From NCBI GenBank assembly GCA_032622095.1, contig CP136061.1, positions 250,677,582 to 250,741,581 of the forward strand: a stretch of DNA of 64,000 nt, in the 5' to 3' direction. This DNA is from Siphonodentalium dalli. Lineage: Eukaryota > Mollusca > Scaphopoda > Gadilida > Siphonodentaliidae. The notes under the pieces are model-generated. The model did not search any database. It saw only the letters and a program-made list of their open reading frames with translations, and was not told the origin of the DNA. Shown piece after piece: positions 46,850 through 58,300 of the stretch. The translations under genes and the position numbers were made by a program. Every line of letters starts with the position of its first letter. Within the stretch, counting starts at the first letter, position 1.

Positions 46850-47190
46850 TACAGTTCCGTGATACCATGGTAGTACGATGTGGTACCATGGTAGTACCAT
46901 GGTATACTACCATGGTAGTACCATGGTAAATATCACTAAATACCGTGATATTATTATGGTAGTACCATACTACCATGGTGGTATAATGGTAGTACCAACT
47001 GTAACATGGTAGGGTGCCTTAGCACAGTGCCATGGTATAGTACCACTGTAGATATAAATTTAACGTGGTAGTACCATGGTATATAGTACCATGATACTTA
47101 CCATACTACCATGGTGGTACAACTATAGAGTACCCTAGTAGAGTTCCATGGTACCATGCATGGTAGTACCATGGTAAATAATACTTTATC
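46850..47190. repeat. TACCATGGTA palindromic lattice
   Basis: The self-complementary word TACCATGGTA and its halves (GGTAGTACCATGG, TACTACCATGGTGGTA) recur at irregular spacing with no single fixed period. Confidence 0.85.
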
Positions 47191-47251
47191 TCAACTCGTT
47201 GAGTAGAACAACTAGAAATAGTTTACTCAACACTTTAGTCAACGTTGCTTG

Positions 47252-47331
47252 AATGACGGTATATATACTTTAATGACGGTATATATACTTTAATGACGGT
47301 ATATATACTTTAATGACGGTATAATATACTT
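47252..47331. repeat. 20-bp minisatellite, four copies
   Basis: Four units AATGACGGTATATATACTTT; the last has an ATAATATACTT variant. Confidence 0.95.
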
Positions 47332-48442
47332 GCACCATTGTTGAGTAAAATATAAATCAACGAAATGTTCAGTGTATCTAATCGCAAACACTTACCGCAA
47401 GTTTGATGATAATATGTCACACGACGTGTCATTTTAACAAGACCATCTCTTTGAATCATCATCATCATTCTTTCCGGCTCCTGGTCAGACTTGCAATAAC
47501 CTTTCGATGGCATTTTGTGTACATCCATAGTTATATGTAGTTATATGGTGTCTTCCTAATTGTCTCACACATGCGACATACATAAATCGACATTCATCTG
47601 ACCACGTGGAGAAAATTCCCTTACCAAATTATTTTTCTTTACCTGCACACTGGACAATGAATCTGACTATATATGTAATAAGAAGCAATGTTGATTAACT
47701 TGACACCATGCATTGTACTCATACACCGCGCGATCGTCAAACGGCCATTTTAATGAAATCTGATCACTTTGTTTAATTTGAATCGACTATATATACATAG
47801 CATTATTACCCGCGCTCCACGTGTATACTAATGTAGAGATTCGTGTTTCGCCTGGGCGCATGGGTGTTTTATTTATAGAATGGGAATTTTTGGGAGGATT
47901 AAAAGTCGAACTGCGACCGGAGGCCTATTCCGGTAAAATGTGTAGTTGGGAATTTCAATTTCGTTTATTGTCGATTTTTGGTTTGTGATAAGCTATGCCA
48001 ATTACAAATAAAAGAAATGAAAAAGATAATTTTAAGTCTTATATTTCAACTTGTATAGACATGTTTCGTTCTGCAGCCCACTGTGGGTTGTGGTCGCCTG
48101 GTCGGAGACGGCCGAGTCGGCCGCCGGTTCGTTAATTAAGTGCTGAGTTGGTCATTCGCAAAACCAATATATTTTATATTTTATAATTACAATCATGGGT
48201 ATATATGATCTTGAGGGCGTTGCCACTTCTGGCATTGGTTTTCTTGTACCACTATATATGTAATCAGGAGCTGACGAGTCGTGTACAAGTTTCATCCGCA
48301 TTTACTGAACATATATCGTGTATAAAAACTAGTTTGTTTCGCGACAATTTCCACCCGGACGACATGTAATATCTTGTTAGATATATACATATTATTTCCT
48401 AAGCATCTACCCGTTCATTTTATTTATTGTCTAAGTATACAC
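47332..48442. other. no recognised feature
   Basis: Unique-looking sequence. No coding motif, repeat pair or RNA gene was recognised. Confidence 0.35.
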
Positions 48443-48562
48443 AAGCCTGAGTTTAGTGTGCCTGTCATTTGCAGAATGGTGTTTCCAAAGGGTGAATTCG
48501 GTGATGCTATCCGCATAGCGGGCTAGCATCACCGAATTCACTCTCTGTGGACCTCATTCTGC
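48443..48562 (+). mobile_element. hairpin MITE (AGAATGAGGT family), left copy of a pair
   Basis: TTTAGTGTGCCTGTCATTTG, then CAGAATGGTG... and GCTAGCATCACCGAATTCAC, closing with ACCTCATTCTGC. Its upstream context (AGCCTGAGTTTAGTGTG) matches that of the copy at 49127-49244. Confidence 0.8.
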
Positions 48563-48628
48563 ATGGCCTCATCTGCCATGGGAGACATTGTCTCAGATTG
48601 AAGTTCCCAAATGGTAAATATTGTAGGT

Positions 48629-48752
48629 GTGTGAAGTTGGTTTGACGTTGGACGTTCGTGGACATTCGCGGTGTGAAGTTGGTTTGACGTTGGACGTTCG
48701 TGGACATTCGCGGTGTGAATTTGGTTTGACGTTGGACGTTGGACATTCGACA
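48629..48752. repeat. 42-bp minisatellite, about three copies
   Basis: Two perfect and one partial 42-bp unit (GTGTGAAGTTGGTTTGACGT, then TGGACGTTCGTGGACATTCG). Confidence 0.95.
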
Positions 48753-48879
48753 CTTACGGCGATCTTAAAACCGCTTATTTGCAGCTTACCCGACTCGCAC
48801 ATGGGCACAGGAAGAACCGCTTTGTTTTGATCGAAGCTGTATTCCGTGCGAAAATCTATGCTCCACCTGGAACTAAACG

Positions 48880-49105
48880 TTTTTTCTAACGTTGGGTCCA
48901 TATTTTGATTCTTCGTGTAGAACCAAATCATGTATATTTGGTTCTTTATGTTGGTTCTTCGAGAAAAACCAAAACATGATTGTATGTTGGGTTCGTCGTT
49001 CGGTTCCTCTATACTGGGACACACCTGCATGGGAACCAATCTTCTCTACTGGGTCAAACCTGGGAACCAGCTTTGGTATTTTGGTTTCTCCGGGAACCAA
49101 ATGTT
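48880..49105. repeat. GGTTC/GAACC block, second copy
   Basis: TTTGGTTCTTTATG, GGTTCTTCGAGAAAAACC and TGGGAACCAATCTT strings match the family at 28065-29000, including the CTGGGACA segment near the right end. Confidence 0.7.
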
Positions 49106-49126
49106 ATGTGTGTGAGTATAGACATG

Positions 49127-49244
49127 CATGAGTTTAGTGTGCTTGTCATTTGCAGAATGAGGTCCCCAGAGGGTGAACTTAGTAACGATATCCCACATAG
49201 CGTGCTAGCATAACCAATTTCACCCTCTGTGGTCCTAATTCTGC
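49127..49244 (+). mobile_element. hairpin MITE (AGAATGAGGT family), right copy of a pair
   Basis: CATTTGCAGAATGAGGTCCC and CACCCTCTGTGGTCCTAATT define the arms; the tip is mutated. Confidence 0.8.
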
Positions 49245-49328
49245 TTAGGCCTGATATTCTTTGGAAAGGTTCTTTAACAATCAAATTTACATAGAAACTC
49301 CCGAGGGGAGAACTAATCTGAGCTGCGC

Positions 49329-49977
49329 TGGTTCTCTATCTGGTTCTCTATCTGGTTCTCTATCTGGTTCTCTATCTAGTTCTCTATCTGGTTCTCTATC
49401 TGGTTCTCTATCTGGTTCTCTATCTGGTTCTCTATCTGGTTCTCTATCTGGTTCTCTATCTGGTCTCTATATGGTTCTCTATCTGGTTCTCTATCTAGTT
49501 CTCTATCTGATTCTCTATCTGGTTCTCTATCTGATCTCTAGCTGGTTATCTATCTAGTTCTCTATCTGGTTCTCTATCTGGTTCTCTATCTGGTTCTCTA
49601 TCTGGTTCTCTATCTGATTCTCTATCTGGTTCTCTATCTGGTTCTCTATCTAGTTCTCTATCTGGTTCTCTATCTGATTCTCTATCTGGTTCTCTATCTA
49701 GTTCTCTATCTGGTTCTCTATCTGGTTCTCTATCTGATTCTCTATCTGGTTCTCTATCTGGTTCTCTATCTGATTCTCTATCTGGTTCTCTATCTGATTC
49801 TCTATCTGATCTCTATCTGATTCTCTATCTGATTCTTTATCTGGTTCTCTATCTGGTTCTCTATCTGGTTCTCTATCTGGTTCTCTATCTGGTTCTCTAT
49901 CTGGTTCTCCATCTGGTTCTCTATCTGGTCTCTATATGGTTCTCTATCTGGTTCTCTATCTGATTCTCTATCTGGTT
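49329..49977. repeat. 12-bp minisatellite, ~54 copies
   Basis: Units of TGGTTCTCTATC with TGATTC and TAGTTC variants and a few 1-bp contractions. Because the unit is a multiple of three, both strands stay open (Ser-Gly-Ser-Leu on plus, Ile-Glu-Asn-Gln on minus); phase shifts by the contractions argue against a protein. Confidence 0.97.
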
Positions 49978-49983
49978 TCAAAA

Positions 49984-50790
49984 CGATCAAAACCGTAGGA
50001 GGAATTGATTACACTATGAAGGTACCCTCATACAGAAAATTATAAAGTCGAAAAGGGTTAATAACTCCGTAAAAAAACAAAACAAATTCCGTCATCTATA
50101 TACATTTTGCACATCTTCAATATATGGGCAACAATATTCTGAAGTTTCAAATATCTACGATAAAAACTGTAGGAGGAGTTGATTACACCATGAAGGTACC
50201 CTCATACAGAAAATTATAAAGTCGAAAAGGGTTAATAACTCCGTAAAAAACAAAACAAATTCCGTCATCTATATACATTTTGCACATCTTCAATATATGG
50301 GCAACAATATTCTGAAATTTCAAATCTCTAGGATGAAAACTGTAGGAGGAGTTGATTACAACATGAAGGTACTCTCATACTGAAAATTATAAAAAATGTT
50401 GAAATTTTCAAAGTCGAAAAGGGTTAATAACTCAGTAAAAAAATAATTTTTCCGTCATCTATATACATGTTGCACATTTCGAATATATGGTATAACAATA
50501 CTCTGAAGTTTCAAATATCTACGATCAAAACTGAAGGAGGAGTTGATTACACAATGAAGGTACCCTCATACAGAAAATTATAAAGTCGAAAAGGGTTAAT
50601 AACTCCGTCATCTATATACATGTTGCACAGCTTCAATATATGGGCAACAATACTCTGAAGTTTCAAAATCTCTGGGATGAAATCTGTAGGAGATGATTAC
50701 ACCATGAAGGTACTCAAACGTGTGACTGACGGACGGACGGGCAGAGCCCGTTTCTATAGTCCCCCTTTTCTTTCAGAACGTCGGGGACAA
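49984..50790 (+). repeat. ~175-bp tandem repeat, four to five monomers, with terminal module
   Basis: Monomers start at about 49984, 50159, 50332, 50523 and 50675 and carry AAAACYGTAGGAGGARTTGA, ATGAAGGTACCCTCATAC, AAAGTCGAAAAGGGTTAATA and CATCTATATACATKTTGCAC. It ends GACGGACGGACGGGC and TATAGTCCCCC then ACGTCGGGGAC, the same module as 25200-25259. Confidence 0.88.
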
Positions 50791-50887
50791 TGAAACAATA
50801 ACTATACACAATTGTAATCAGAATTAAAAAAAATCATGTTCGTTGTTTTAAATCTGGTGTCTCACATCTGTTGTGGATAAAGAGACG

Positions 50888-51128
50888 GACCATTTCAGAG
50901 ATGATATTGCACGTTTATTGCAGTAATATTAATAAACTTGCGATTTACTTTATCTATTTCGTCAAAGAAATGGAGACGAATGCTTATGTAAATAGGACAC
51001 CTTAAAATAAAATGTCCCTCGGTTTCTGTTTCCAGTCCACACTTTCTGCAAATTCTCTTACCGACAGGATTCTTCGGTTGTTTACGACGCCTTTTTTCAA
51101 TTTCTAGAGTATGATTGCTTATCCGCAA
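50888..51128 (-). pseudogene. LINE reverse-transcriptase C-terminal zinc-knuckle fragment
   Basis: A minus-strand frame of about 77 residues ending in a stop at about 50895. It contains RISNHTLEIEKRRRK, then a C-X2-C-X8-H-X4-C knuckle (CRKCGLETETEGHFILRC) followed by PIYISIR. This block (basic helix, CCHC-like knuckle, 'CPIY...R') is characteristic of the C-terminus of many LINE-encoded polymerases. RT and endonuclease domains are missing; the 5' side is cut at about 51128 by the TATATATGCTGTGATAC array. Its segment 50951-51077 is repeated twice further on inside that array. I do not assign a clade. Confidence 0.8.
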
Positions 51129-51369
51129 TTTGCTGTGATACTATATATATGCTGTGATACTATAAATATGCTGTGATACTATATATATGCTGTGATGCTA
51201 TTTGCTGTGATACTATATGCTGTGATACTATATATATGCTGTGATACTATTTGCTGTAATACTATATGATGTGATACTATATATATGCTGTGATACTATA
51301 TATATGCTGTGTTACTATATATATGGTGTGTTACTATATATATGCTGTGATACTATATACATGCTGTGA
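51129..51369. repeat. TATATATGCTGTGATAC array, left part
   Basis: Units of 10-20 bp built on TATATATGCTGTGATAC with (TA)n length variation. It stops at GTGA and resumes at 52869 with TACTATATATATGC after the Helitron dimer. Confidence 0.95.
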
Positions 51370-51400
51370 TCTATTATATATTTTGAAAGATCTGTGTGTT

Positions 51401-51431
<31 letters not shown>

Positions 51432-52115
51432 TTGAAATCGATGGACTCAAAAACGACTAAGCCAATTTCGATGAAATTTGGTATTTGGATGTGTTTTCGG
51501 CCGGAGACGAACATAGGCATATTTATTTGTCCGTGCGAGGTCAACTTTTCACGTGCGGAGGTCAAATCTGTTTTTACGCCGTTTTTGCGCTAATATATTT
51601 CAGTTCGGTGCTCACAAATCGATTCGATATAGCGCGAATAATAAATTGCCAGTCATATAATTTGCACGGTTAGAATCTGTGGCGTGTCCTCTTTCCAACG
51701 ATATATAATATGTATGTATCCGTTTTAGTTATCTGCCTCAATTATTAGGTACAAGTGGTCCGATGCTTTTATCGGGATAAAATCAATGCGTAATTTCTAT
51801 GACGTCGTCAGAGGTCATAAAGTTAGATTACGTTAACTCTCACCCTGCCGATGCATTTGACTGTGTCGCGTTAACTCATCACCGGCCGAGGTATCCGCAA
51901 ATGACATTGGGCTATATATCTCGCAAACGGGTGTAGCTATCGACTTGAAATTTGGTATGTGAATGTATCTTGCCCCGGATACGAATTTTATCGGGTCGCC
52001 GAGCACGTGCGACACCAGCTTCGCGCATGCGCAGACCAGATCTAGGAAACGGGTGGAGCTATCGACTTGAAATTTGGTTTTTGAATAGCCCGGACGAAGT
52101 CGGGTCACCTTCTAG
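51370..52115 (+). mobile_element. Helitron-like element A, 746 bp
   Basis: Starts TCTATTATATATTTTGAAAG and ends with GCCCGGACGAAGTCGGGTCA and CCTTCTAG, including the CCCGGAC.../GTCGGG hairpin a few bases before CTAG. It contains a (GT)n tract near the 5' end, TTGAAATCGATGGACTC, TCAACTTTTCACGTGCGGAG and a CGCGCATGCGCA-type segment. No Rep/helicase, so non-autonomous. Followed immediately by element B. Confidence 0.88.
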
Positions 52116-52868
52116 TCTATTATATATTTTGAAAGATCTGTGTGTGTATGTATGTGTTTGTGTGTGTGTTTGTTTGTGTGTGTGTTTGAAATCGATGGAC
52201 TCGAAAACGACTAAGCCAATTTCAATGAAATTTGGTATTTGGATGTGTTTTCGGCCGGAGACGAACATAGGCATATTTATTTGTCCGTGCGAGGTCAACT
52301 TTTCACGTGCGGAGGTCAAATCTGTTTTTACGCCGTTTTGCGCTAATATATTTCAGTTCGGTGCTCACAAATCGATACGATATAGCGCGAATAATAAATT
52401 GCCAGTCATATAATTTGCACGGTTAGAATCTGTGTGGCTTCATCTTTCCAACGATATATAATATGTATGTATCCGTTTTAGTTATCTGCCTCAATTATTA
52501 GGTACAAGTGGTGCGATGCTTTTATCAGGATAAAATCAATGCGTAAATTCTATGACGTCGTCAGAGGTCATAAAGTTAGATTACGTTAACTCTCACCCTG
52601 CCGATGCATTTGACTGTGTCGCGTTAACTCATCACCGGCCGAGGTATCCGCAAATGACATTGGGCTATATATCTCGAAAACGGGTGTAGCTATCGACTTG
52701 AAATTTAGTATGTGAATGTATCTTGCCCCGGATACGAATTTTATCGGGTCGCCGAGCACGTGCGACACCAGCTTCGCGCATGCGCAGACCGGATCTAGGA
52801 AACGGGTGGAGCAATCGACTTGAAATTTGGTTTTTGAATAGCCCGGACGAAGTCGGGTCACCTTCTAG
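52116..52868 (+). mobile_element. Helitron-like element B, 753 bp, head-to-tail with A
   Basis: Nearly identical to element A, differing in the (GT)n tract and scattered substitutions. Its first bases TC follow the CTAG of A with no spacer, and its own CTAG is followed by T of the interrupted array. Confidence 0.88.
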
Positions 52869-53786
52869 TACTATATATATGCTGTGATACTATATGATGT
52901 GATACTATATGCTGTGATACTATATGCTGTGATACTATATATATTGTGATACTATATATATGTGATACTATATGCTGTGATACTATATATCATGTGATAC
53001 TATATATCATGTGATACTATATATATATGCTGTGATGCTATCTATTTCGTCAAAGAAATGGAGACGAATGCTTATGTAAATAGGACACCTTAAAATAAAA
53101 TGTCCCTCGGTTTCTGTTTCCAGTCCACACTTTCTGCAAATTCTCTTACCGACAGGATTCTTCGGAGTATATATATGCTGTGATACTATATATGCTGTGA
53201 TACTATATATGCTGTGATACTATATATATGCTGTGATACTATATGCTGTGATACTATATATATGCTGTGATACTATATATATGCTGTGATACTATATATA
53301 TGCTGTGATACTATATATATGCTGTGATGCTATCTATTTCGTCAAATAAATGGAGACGAATGCTTATGTAAATAGGACACCTTAAAATAAAATGTCCCTC
53401 GGTTTCTGTTTCCAGTCCACACTTTCTGCAAATTCTCTTACCGACAGGATTCTTCGGAGTATATATATGCTGTGATACTATATATGCTGTGATACTATAT
53501 ATGCTGTGATACTATATATATGCTGTGATACTATATATATGCTGTGATACTATATATATGCTGTGATACTATATATGCTGTGATACTATATATATGCTGT
53601 GATACTATATGCTGTGATACTATATATATGCTGTGATACTATATATGCTGTGATACTATACTATATGCTGTGATACTATATATATGCTGTGATACTATAT
53701 ATATGCTGTGATACTATATATATGCTGTGATACTATATATATGCTGTGATACTATATACATGCTGTGATACTATATATGCTGTGAT
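52869..53786. repeat. TATATATGCTGTGATAC array, right part, with two LINE pieces
   Basis: Continuation of the array at 51129-51369. It contains two 127-bp inserts (53039-53165 and 53331-53457) identical or nearly so to 50951-51077 of the LINE fragment; the second has one A-to-T change (CAAATAAATGG). Both junctions are the same in the two copies (GCTGTGATGC before, AGTATATATATGC after), so insert plus array was duplicated as a 292-bp unit. Confidence 0.93.
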
Positions 53787-53840
53787 CTATTATATATTTT
53801 GAAAGATCTGTGTGTTTGTTTGTGTGTGTGTGTGAGTTTG
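53787..53840 (+). mobile_element. Helitron-like 5' end fragment
   Basis: TCTATTATATATTTTGAAAG and a GTTTGTGTG tract follow CTGTGA, exactly as at 51370, then change abruptly into the sequence at 53841. Confidence 0.8.
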
Positions 53841-54960
53841 TAATGACCTAACGATCGGGCTCACACACCAGACTTTAAACCTTCTAACCGGGCTCATTGG
53901 CCAAACGGGCTCGAACCCGTTTCTGAATCGCCCTCCAGCTGCTTCCCATGGGTCTAAAATACCTTTAGAATTGAAATCCCGAAGATGAGCCCGTTTTGAA
54001 AAAAATCGAGTTTTTGTGTGAGATTTGGGACAGCTGGTGTGTGTTTGATGTTTTTGTGAGCCCGATTATGTTGTTAAAAACCAACACTAGGATTACAAGT
54101 GCGCACGCGTAGCGTAGGTGTGTGACGACCGGGGTGCGCGGGGTTGCGCATGCGCAATGTAAATCAAAGCTCCACGTTCGCCAATTTGCAAACGCTGCAT
54201 CAAGCAGGTTACCATTTTTGGAGTAAAATTTCTCGGAACACTGAAGATGGAAGAACACAACAAGTCCTGATTTTATTAAAAGGCCAACTGAGAAAGATTC
54301 ATAAAAAGAAAAATGTTTGAATACGCCGCCAGATTTTTGGTTAACCACGAGTAATCGAGTATTATTGATGGAAGTGAATTCGCATACACATTAAACAAAC
54401 CATGCTTCGAATGGATGAAAAACTAGTAAACTCAGCCATCTTGCGACTATTAACCAATCAGAATATTTATTATTGGCATGCTCGATTGCTCGTTCGCTAG
54501 GGCGTGTTCCGTTTGCAATCTGAACCAGTTTGGTTAATATAGAACGCTGCTGTGGCAAAATTGTCATTCACCTATTAATAGGTTTGGTTCGCCAGAGAAG
54601 CCTCGGGCTAGCTAATGAAAGGTGTCATTTATGGCAAGATATGGCTACATGTAGCATTCTGATCACTTTCTGTCCAAATTCTGAACTGCGGTTTTTGACT
54701 TGTAGCATTTAACCATGTAAGATGTGGATTTTTCTTGTAAATTATATTTTGTTGGTAATGCTCAGGATCAAATAAATGGGAGCTCAGTCCTAACTGAGCT
54801 AACTGAGTTCGAGCCCAGTTGTCTCACACAGTCATCTGTTGGTGTGTTCATAATCATAAGTATGCTGTTTTGTGTGTGAGACATCTGGGCTCGAGCTCAA
54901 AAGCTTCTTCAAAGCAAGCAGTGTTATCGCTGGTCCATAACTATACCCCCACTTTTTGAC
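53841..54960 (+). repeat. probable progenitor of the 704-bp satellite
   Basis: The left part 53843-53913 (TGACCTAACGATCGGGCTCA, ACTTTAAACCTTCTAACCGG, CTCATTGGCC) and the right part from 54535 (ATATAGAACGCTGCTGTGGC onward to GTGTGTGAGACATCTGGGCT) both match the satellite. In the satellite they are adjacent, while here about 620 bp (about 53915-54534) separate them. The extra segment contains GGGCTCGAACCCG and TGAGCCCGTTTTG strings but no recognised coding region. Confidence 0.75.
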
Positions 54961-55025
54961 TGCGTCCATCTGTCTGTGTCTTGGGCCCATGGCATTGGGA
55001 AATTTGAATAGGTTCATCAGAGGTT

Positions 55026-55351
55026 AACTTTCACTCATAGTTGGTGTAAATATAGGATTATAGTAACAGCTTCTGTGTTTTGGATACAGTCAGAGCAGAA
55101 CATTGCAATTACGTTACTTTCTAAACAAGGCATGCAGAGTATAGTTCGGAGTATCACTCGAGTAAAAAACTATTTTTATACGCCTGTTTTTTTAAAACGG
55201 TCTTGTTATGTAAATGGTTCGTCCATCGTCCGTCCATTTTGGTTTCCGTATGACAACTTGAATATCCCTCATTTTTTTTAAACCAAATTTGGAATATGTG
55301 TTTCTCAGGCCAAAATGCAGGTCAAGTTCAAATATGGGTTTCGACCAACAA
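55026..55351 (+). repeat. dispersed repeat between progenitor and satellite
   Basis: Contains CGTCCATCGTCCGTCCATTT, ATATGTGTTTCTCAGGCC and GGTCAAGTTCAAATATGGG, a style resembling other molluscan dispersed repeats in this window. It separates the diverged copy from the homogeneous array. Confidence 0.5.
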
Positions 55352-58300
55352 TTTTTGGGATCAAATAAATGGGAGCTCAGTCCTAACTGAGATCGAGCCC
55401 AGTTGTCTCACACAGTCATTTGTTGGTGTGTTCACAATCAGAAATATGCTGTTTTAGTGTGTGAGTCATCTGGGCTCGAGCTCAAAAGATTCTTCAAAGC
55501 AAGCAGTGTTAGCGCTGGTCCATAATTATACCCCAATGGTGGGTTGCCGGATCTGTAAACCAGATTATCCAAAAAAAATGCCTAATACATTTGTCTTCAA
55601 ATTTTAAGGCTATAACTGTATAAACATGATTGAAACATGAGTTAATCTTATAATTTAGTTATATTTAAATCCTCAGAAGTTTAGCTAGAAATGTTTTAGC
55701 AGGCATTGAGGTTGAATGGGTCTAAGCTTAGGAGGTGCGATATTCAACCCCGTGAGTTAGTATTAAATGACCTGACGATTGGGCTCACACACAGTGACAC
55801 CAGACTTTAAACCTTCTAACTGGGCACATTGGCCATATAGTACGCTGCTGTGGCAAAATTGTCATTCACCTATTAATAGGTTTGGTTCGCCAGAGAACCC
55901 TCGGGCTAGCTAATGAAAGGTGTCATTTAAGGCAAGATATGGCTACATGTAGCATTCTGATCACTTTCCGTCCAAATTCTGAACCGCGCTTTTTTACTTG
56001 TAGCATTGAACCATGTAAGATGGGGATTTTTCTTGTAAATTATATTTTGTTGGTAATGCAAAGGATCAAATAAATGGGAGCTCAGTCCTAACTGAGATCG
56101 AGCCCAGTTGTCTCACACAGTCATCTGTTGGTGTGTTCACAATCAGAAATATGCTGTTTAGTGTGTGAGGTGTGAGTCATCTGGGCTCGAACTCAAAAGC
56201 TTCTTCAAGGCAAGCAGTGTTAGCGCTGGTCCATAATTATGCCCCAATGGTGGGTTGGCAGATCTGTAAACCAGATTATCCAAAAAAAATGCCTAATACA
56301 TTTGTCTTCAAATTTTAAGGCTATACATGATTGAAACATGAGTTAATCTTATAATTTAGTTATATTTAAATCCTCAGAAGTTTAGCTAGAAATGTTTAGC
56401 AGGCATTGAGGTTGAATGGGTATAAGCTTAGGAGGTGCGATATTCAACCCCGTGAGTTAGTATTAAATGACCTGACGATCGGGCTCACACACAGTGACAC
56501 CAGACTTTAAACCTTCTAACTGGGCACATTGGCCATATAGAACGCTGCTGTGGCAAAATTGTCATTCACCTATTAATAGGTTTGGTTCGCCAGAGAAGCC
56601 TCGGGCTAGCTAATGAAAGGTGTCATTTATGGCAAGATATGGCTACATGTAGCATTCTGATCACTTTCCGTTCAAATTCTGAACCGCGCTTTTTTACTTG
56701 TAGCATTGAACCGTGTAAGATGGGGATTTTCCTTGTAAATTATATTTTGTTGGTAGTGCTCAGGATCAAATAAATGGGAGCTCAGTCCTAACTGAGATCG
56801 AGCCCAGTTGTCTCGCACAGTCATCTGTTGGTGTGTTCACAATCAGAAATATGCTGTTTAGTGTGTGAGTCATCTGGGCTCGAGCTAAAAAGCTTCTTCA
56901 AAGCAAACAGTGTTAGCGCTGGTTCATAATTATGCCCCAATGGTTGGTTGGCGGATCTGTAAACCAGATTATCCAAAAAAAATCCCTAATACATTTGTCT
57001 TCAAATTTTAAGGCTATAACTGTATAAACATGATTGAAACATGAGTTAATCTTATAATTTAGTTATATTTAAATCCTCAGAAGTTTAGCTAGAAATGTTT
57101 TAGCAGGCATTGAGGTTGAATGGGTCTAAGCTTATGAGGTGCGATATTCAACCCCGTGAGTTAGTATTAAATGACCTGACGATCGGGCTCACACACAGTG
57201 ACACCAGACTTTAAACCTTCTAACTGGGCACATTGGCCATATAGAACGCTGCTGTGGCAAAATTGTCATTCACCTATTAATAGGTTTGGTTCTCCAGAGA
57301 AGCCTCGGGGCTAGCTAATGAAAGGTGTCATTTATGGCAAGATATGGCTACATGTAGCATTCTGATCACTTTTCCGTCCAAATTCTGAACCGCGCTTTTT
57401 TACTTGTAGCATTGAACCATGTAAGATGGGGATTTTTCTTGTAAATTATATTTTGTTGGTAGTGCTCAGGATCAAATAAATGGGAGATCAGTCCTAACTG
57501 AGATCGAGCCCAGTTGTCTCACACAGTCATCTGTTGGTGTGTTCACCATCAGAAATATGTTGTTTAGTGTGTGAGTCATCTGGGCTCGAGCTAAAAAGCT
57601 TCTTCAAAGCAAACAGTGTTAGCGCTGGTCCATAATTATGCCCCAATGGTGGGTTGGCGGATCTGTAAACCAGATTATCCAAAAAAAATCCCTAATACAT
57701 TTGTCTTCAAATTTTAAGGCTATAACTGTATAAACATGATTGAAACATGAGTTAATCTTATAATTTAGTTATATTTAAATCCTCAGAAGTTTAGCTAGAA
57801 ATGTTTTAGCAGGCATTGAGGTTGAATGGGTCTAAGCTTAGGAGGTGCGATATTCAACCCCGTGAGTTAGTATTAAATGACCTGACGATCGGGCTCACAC
57901 ACAGTGACACCAGACTTTAAACCTTCTAACTGGGCACATTGGCCATATAGAACGCTGCTGTGGCAAAATTGTCATTCACCTATTAATAGGTTTGGTTCGC
58001 CAGAGAAGCCTCGGGCTAGCTAATGAAAGGTGTCATTTATGGCAAGATATGGCTACATGTAGCATTCTGATCATTTTCCGTTCAAATTCTGAACCGCGCT
58101 TTTTTACTTGTAGCATTGAACCGTGTAAGATGGGGATTTTCCTTGTAAATTATATTTTGTTGGTAGTGCTCAGGATCAAATAAATGGGAGCTCAGTCCTA
58201 ACTGAGATCGAGCCCAGTTGTCTCGCACAGTCATCTGTTGGTGTGTTCACAATCAGAAATATGCTGTTTAGTGTGTGAGTCATCTGGGCTCGAGCTCAAA

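Noticed and set aside
49261-49990. Ser-Gly-Ser-Leu and Ile-Glu-Asn-Gln repeat proteins
   Set aside because: Produced on opposite strands by the same 12-bp unit; unit contractions shift the frame and no non-repeat domain is attached.
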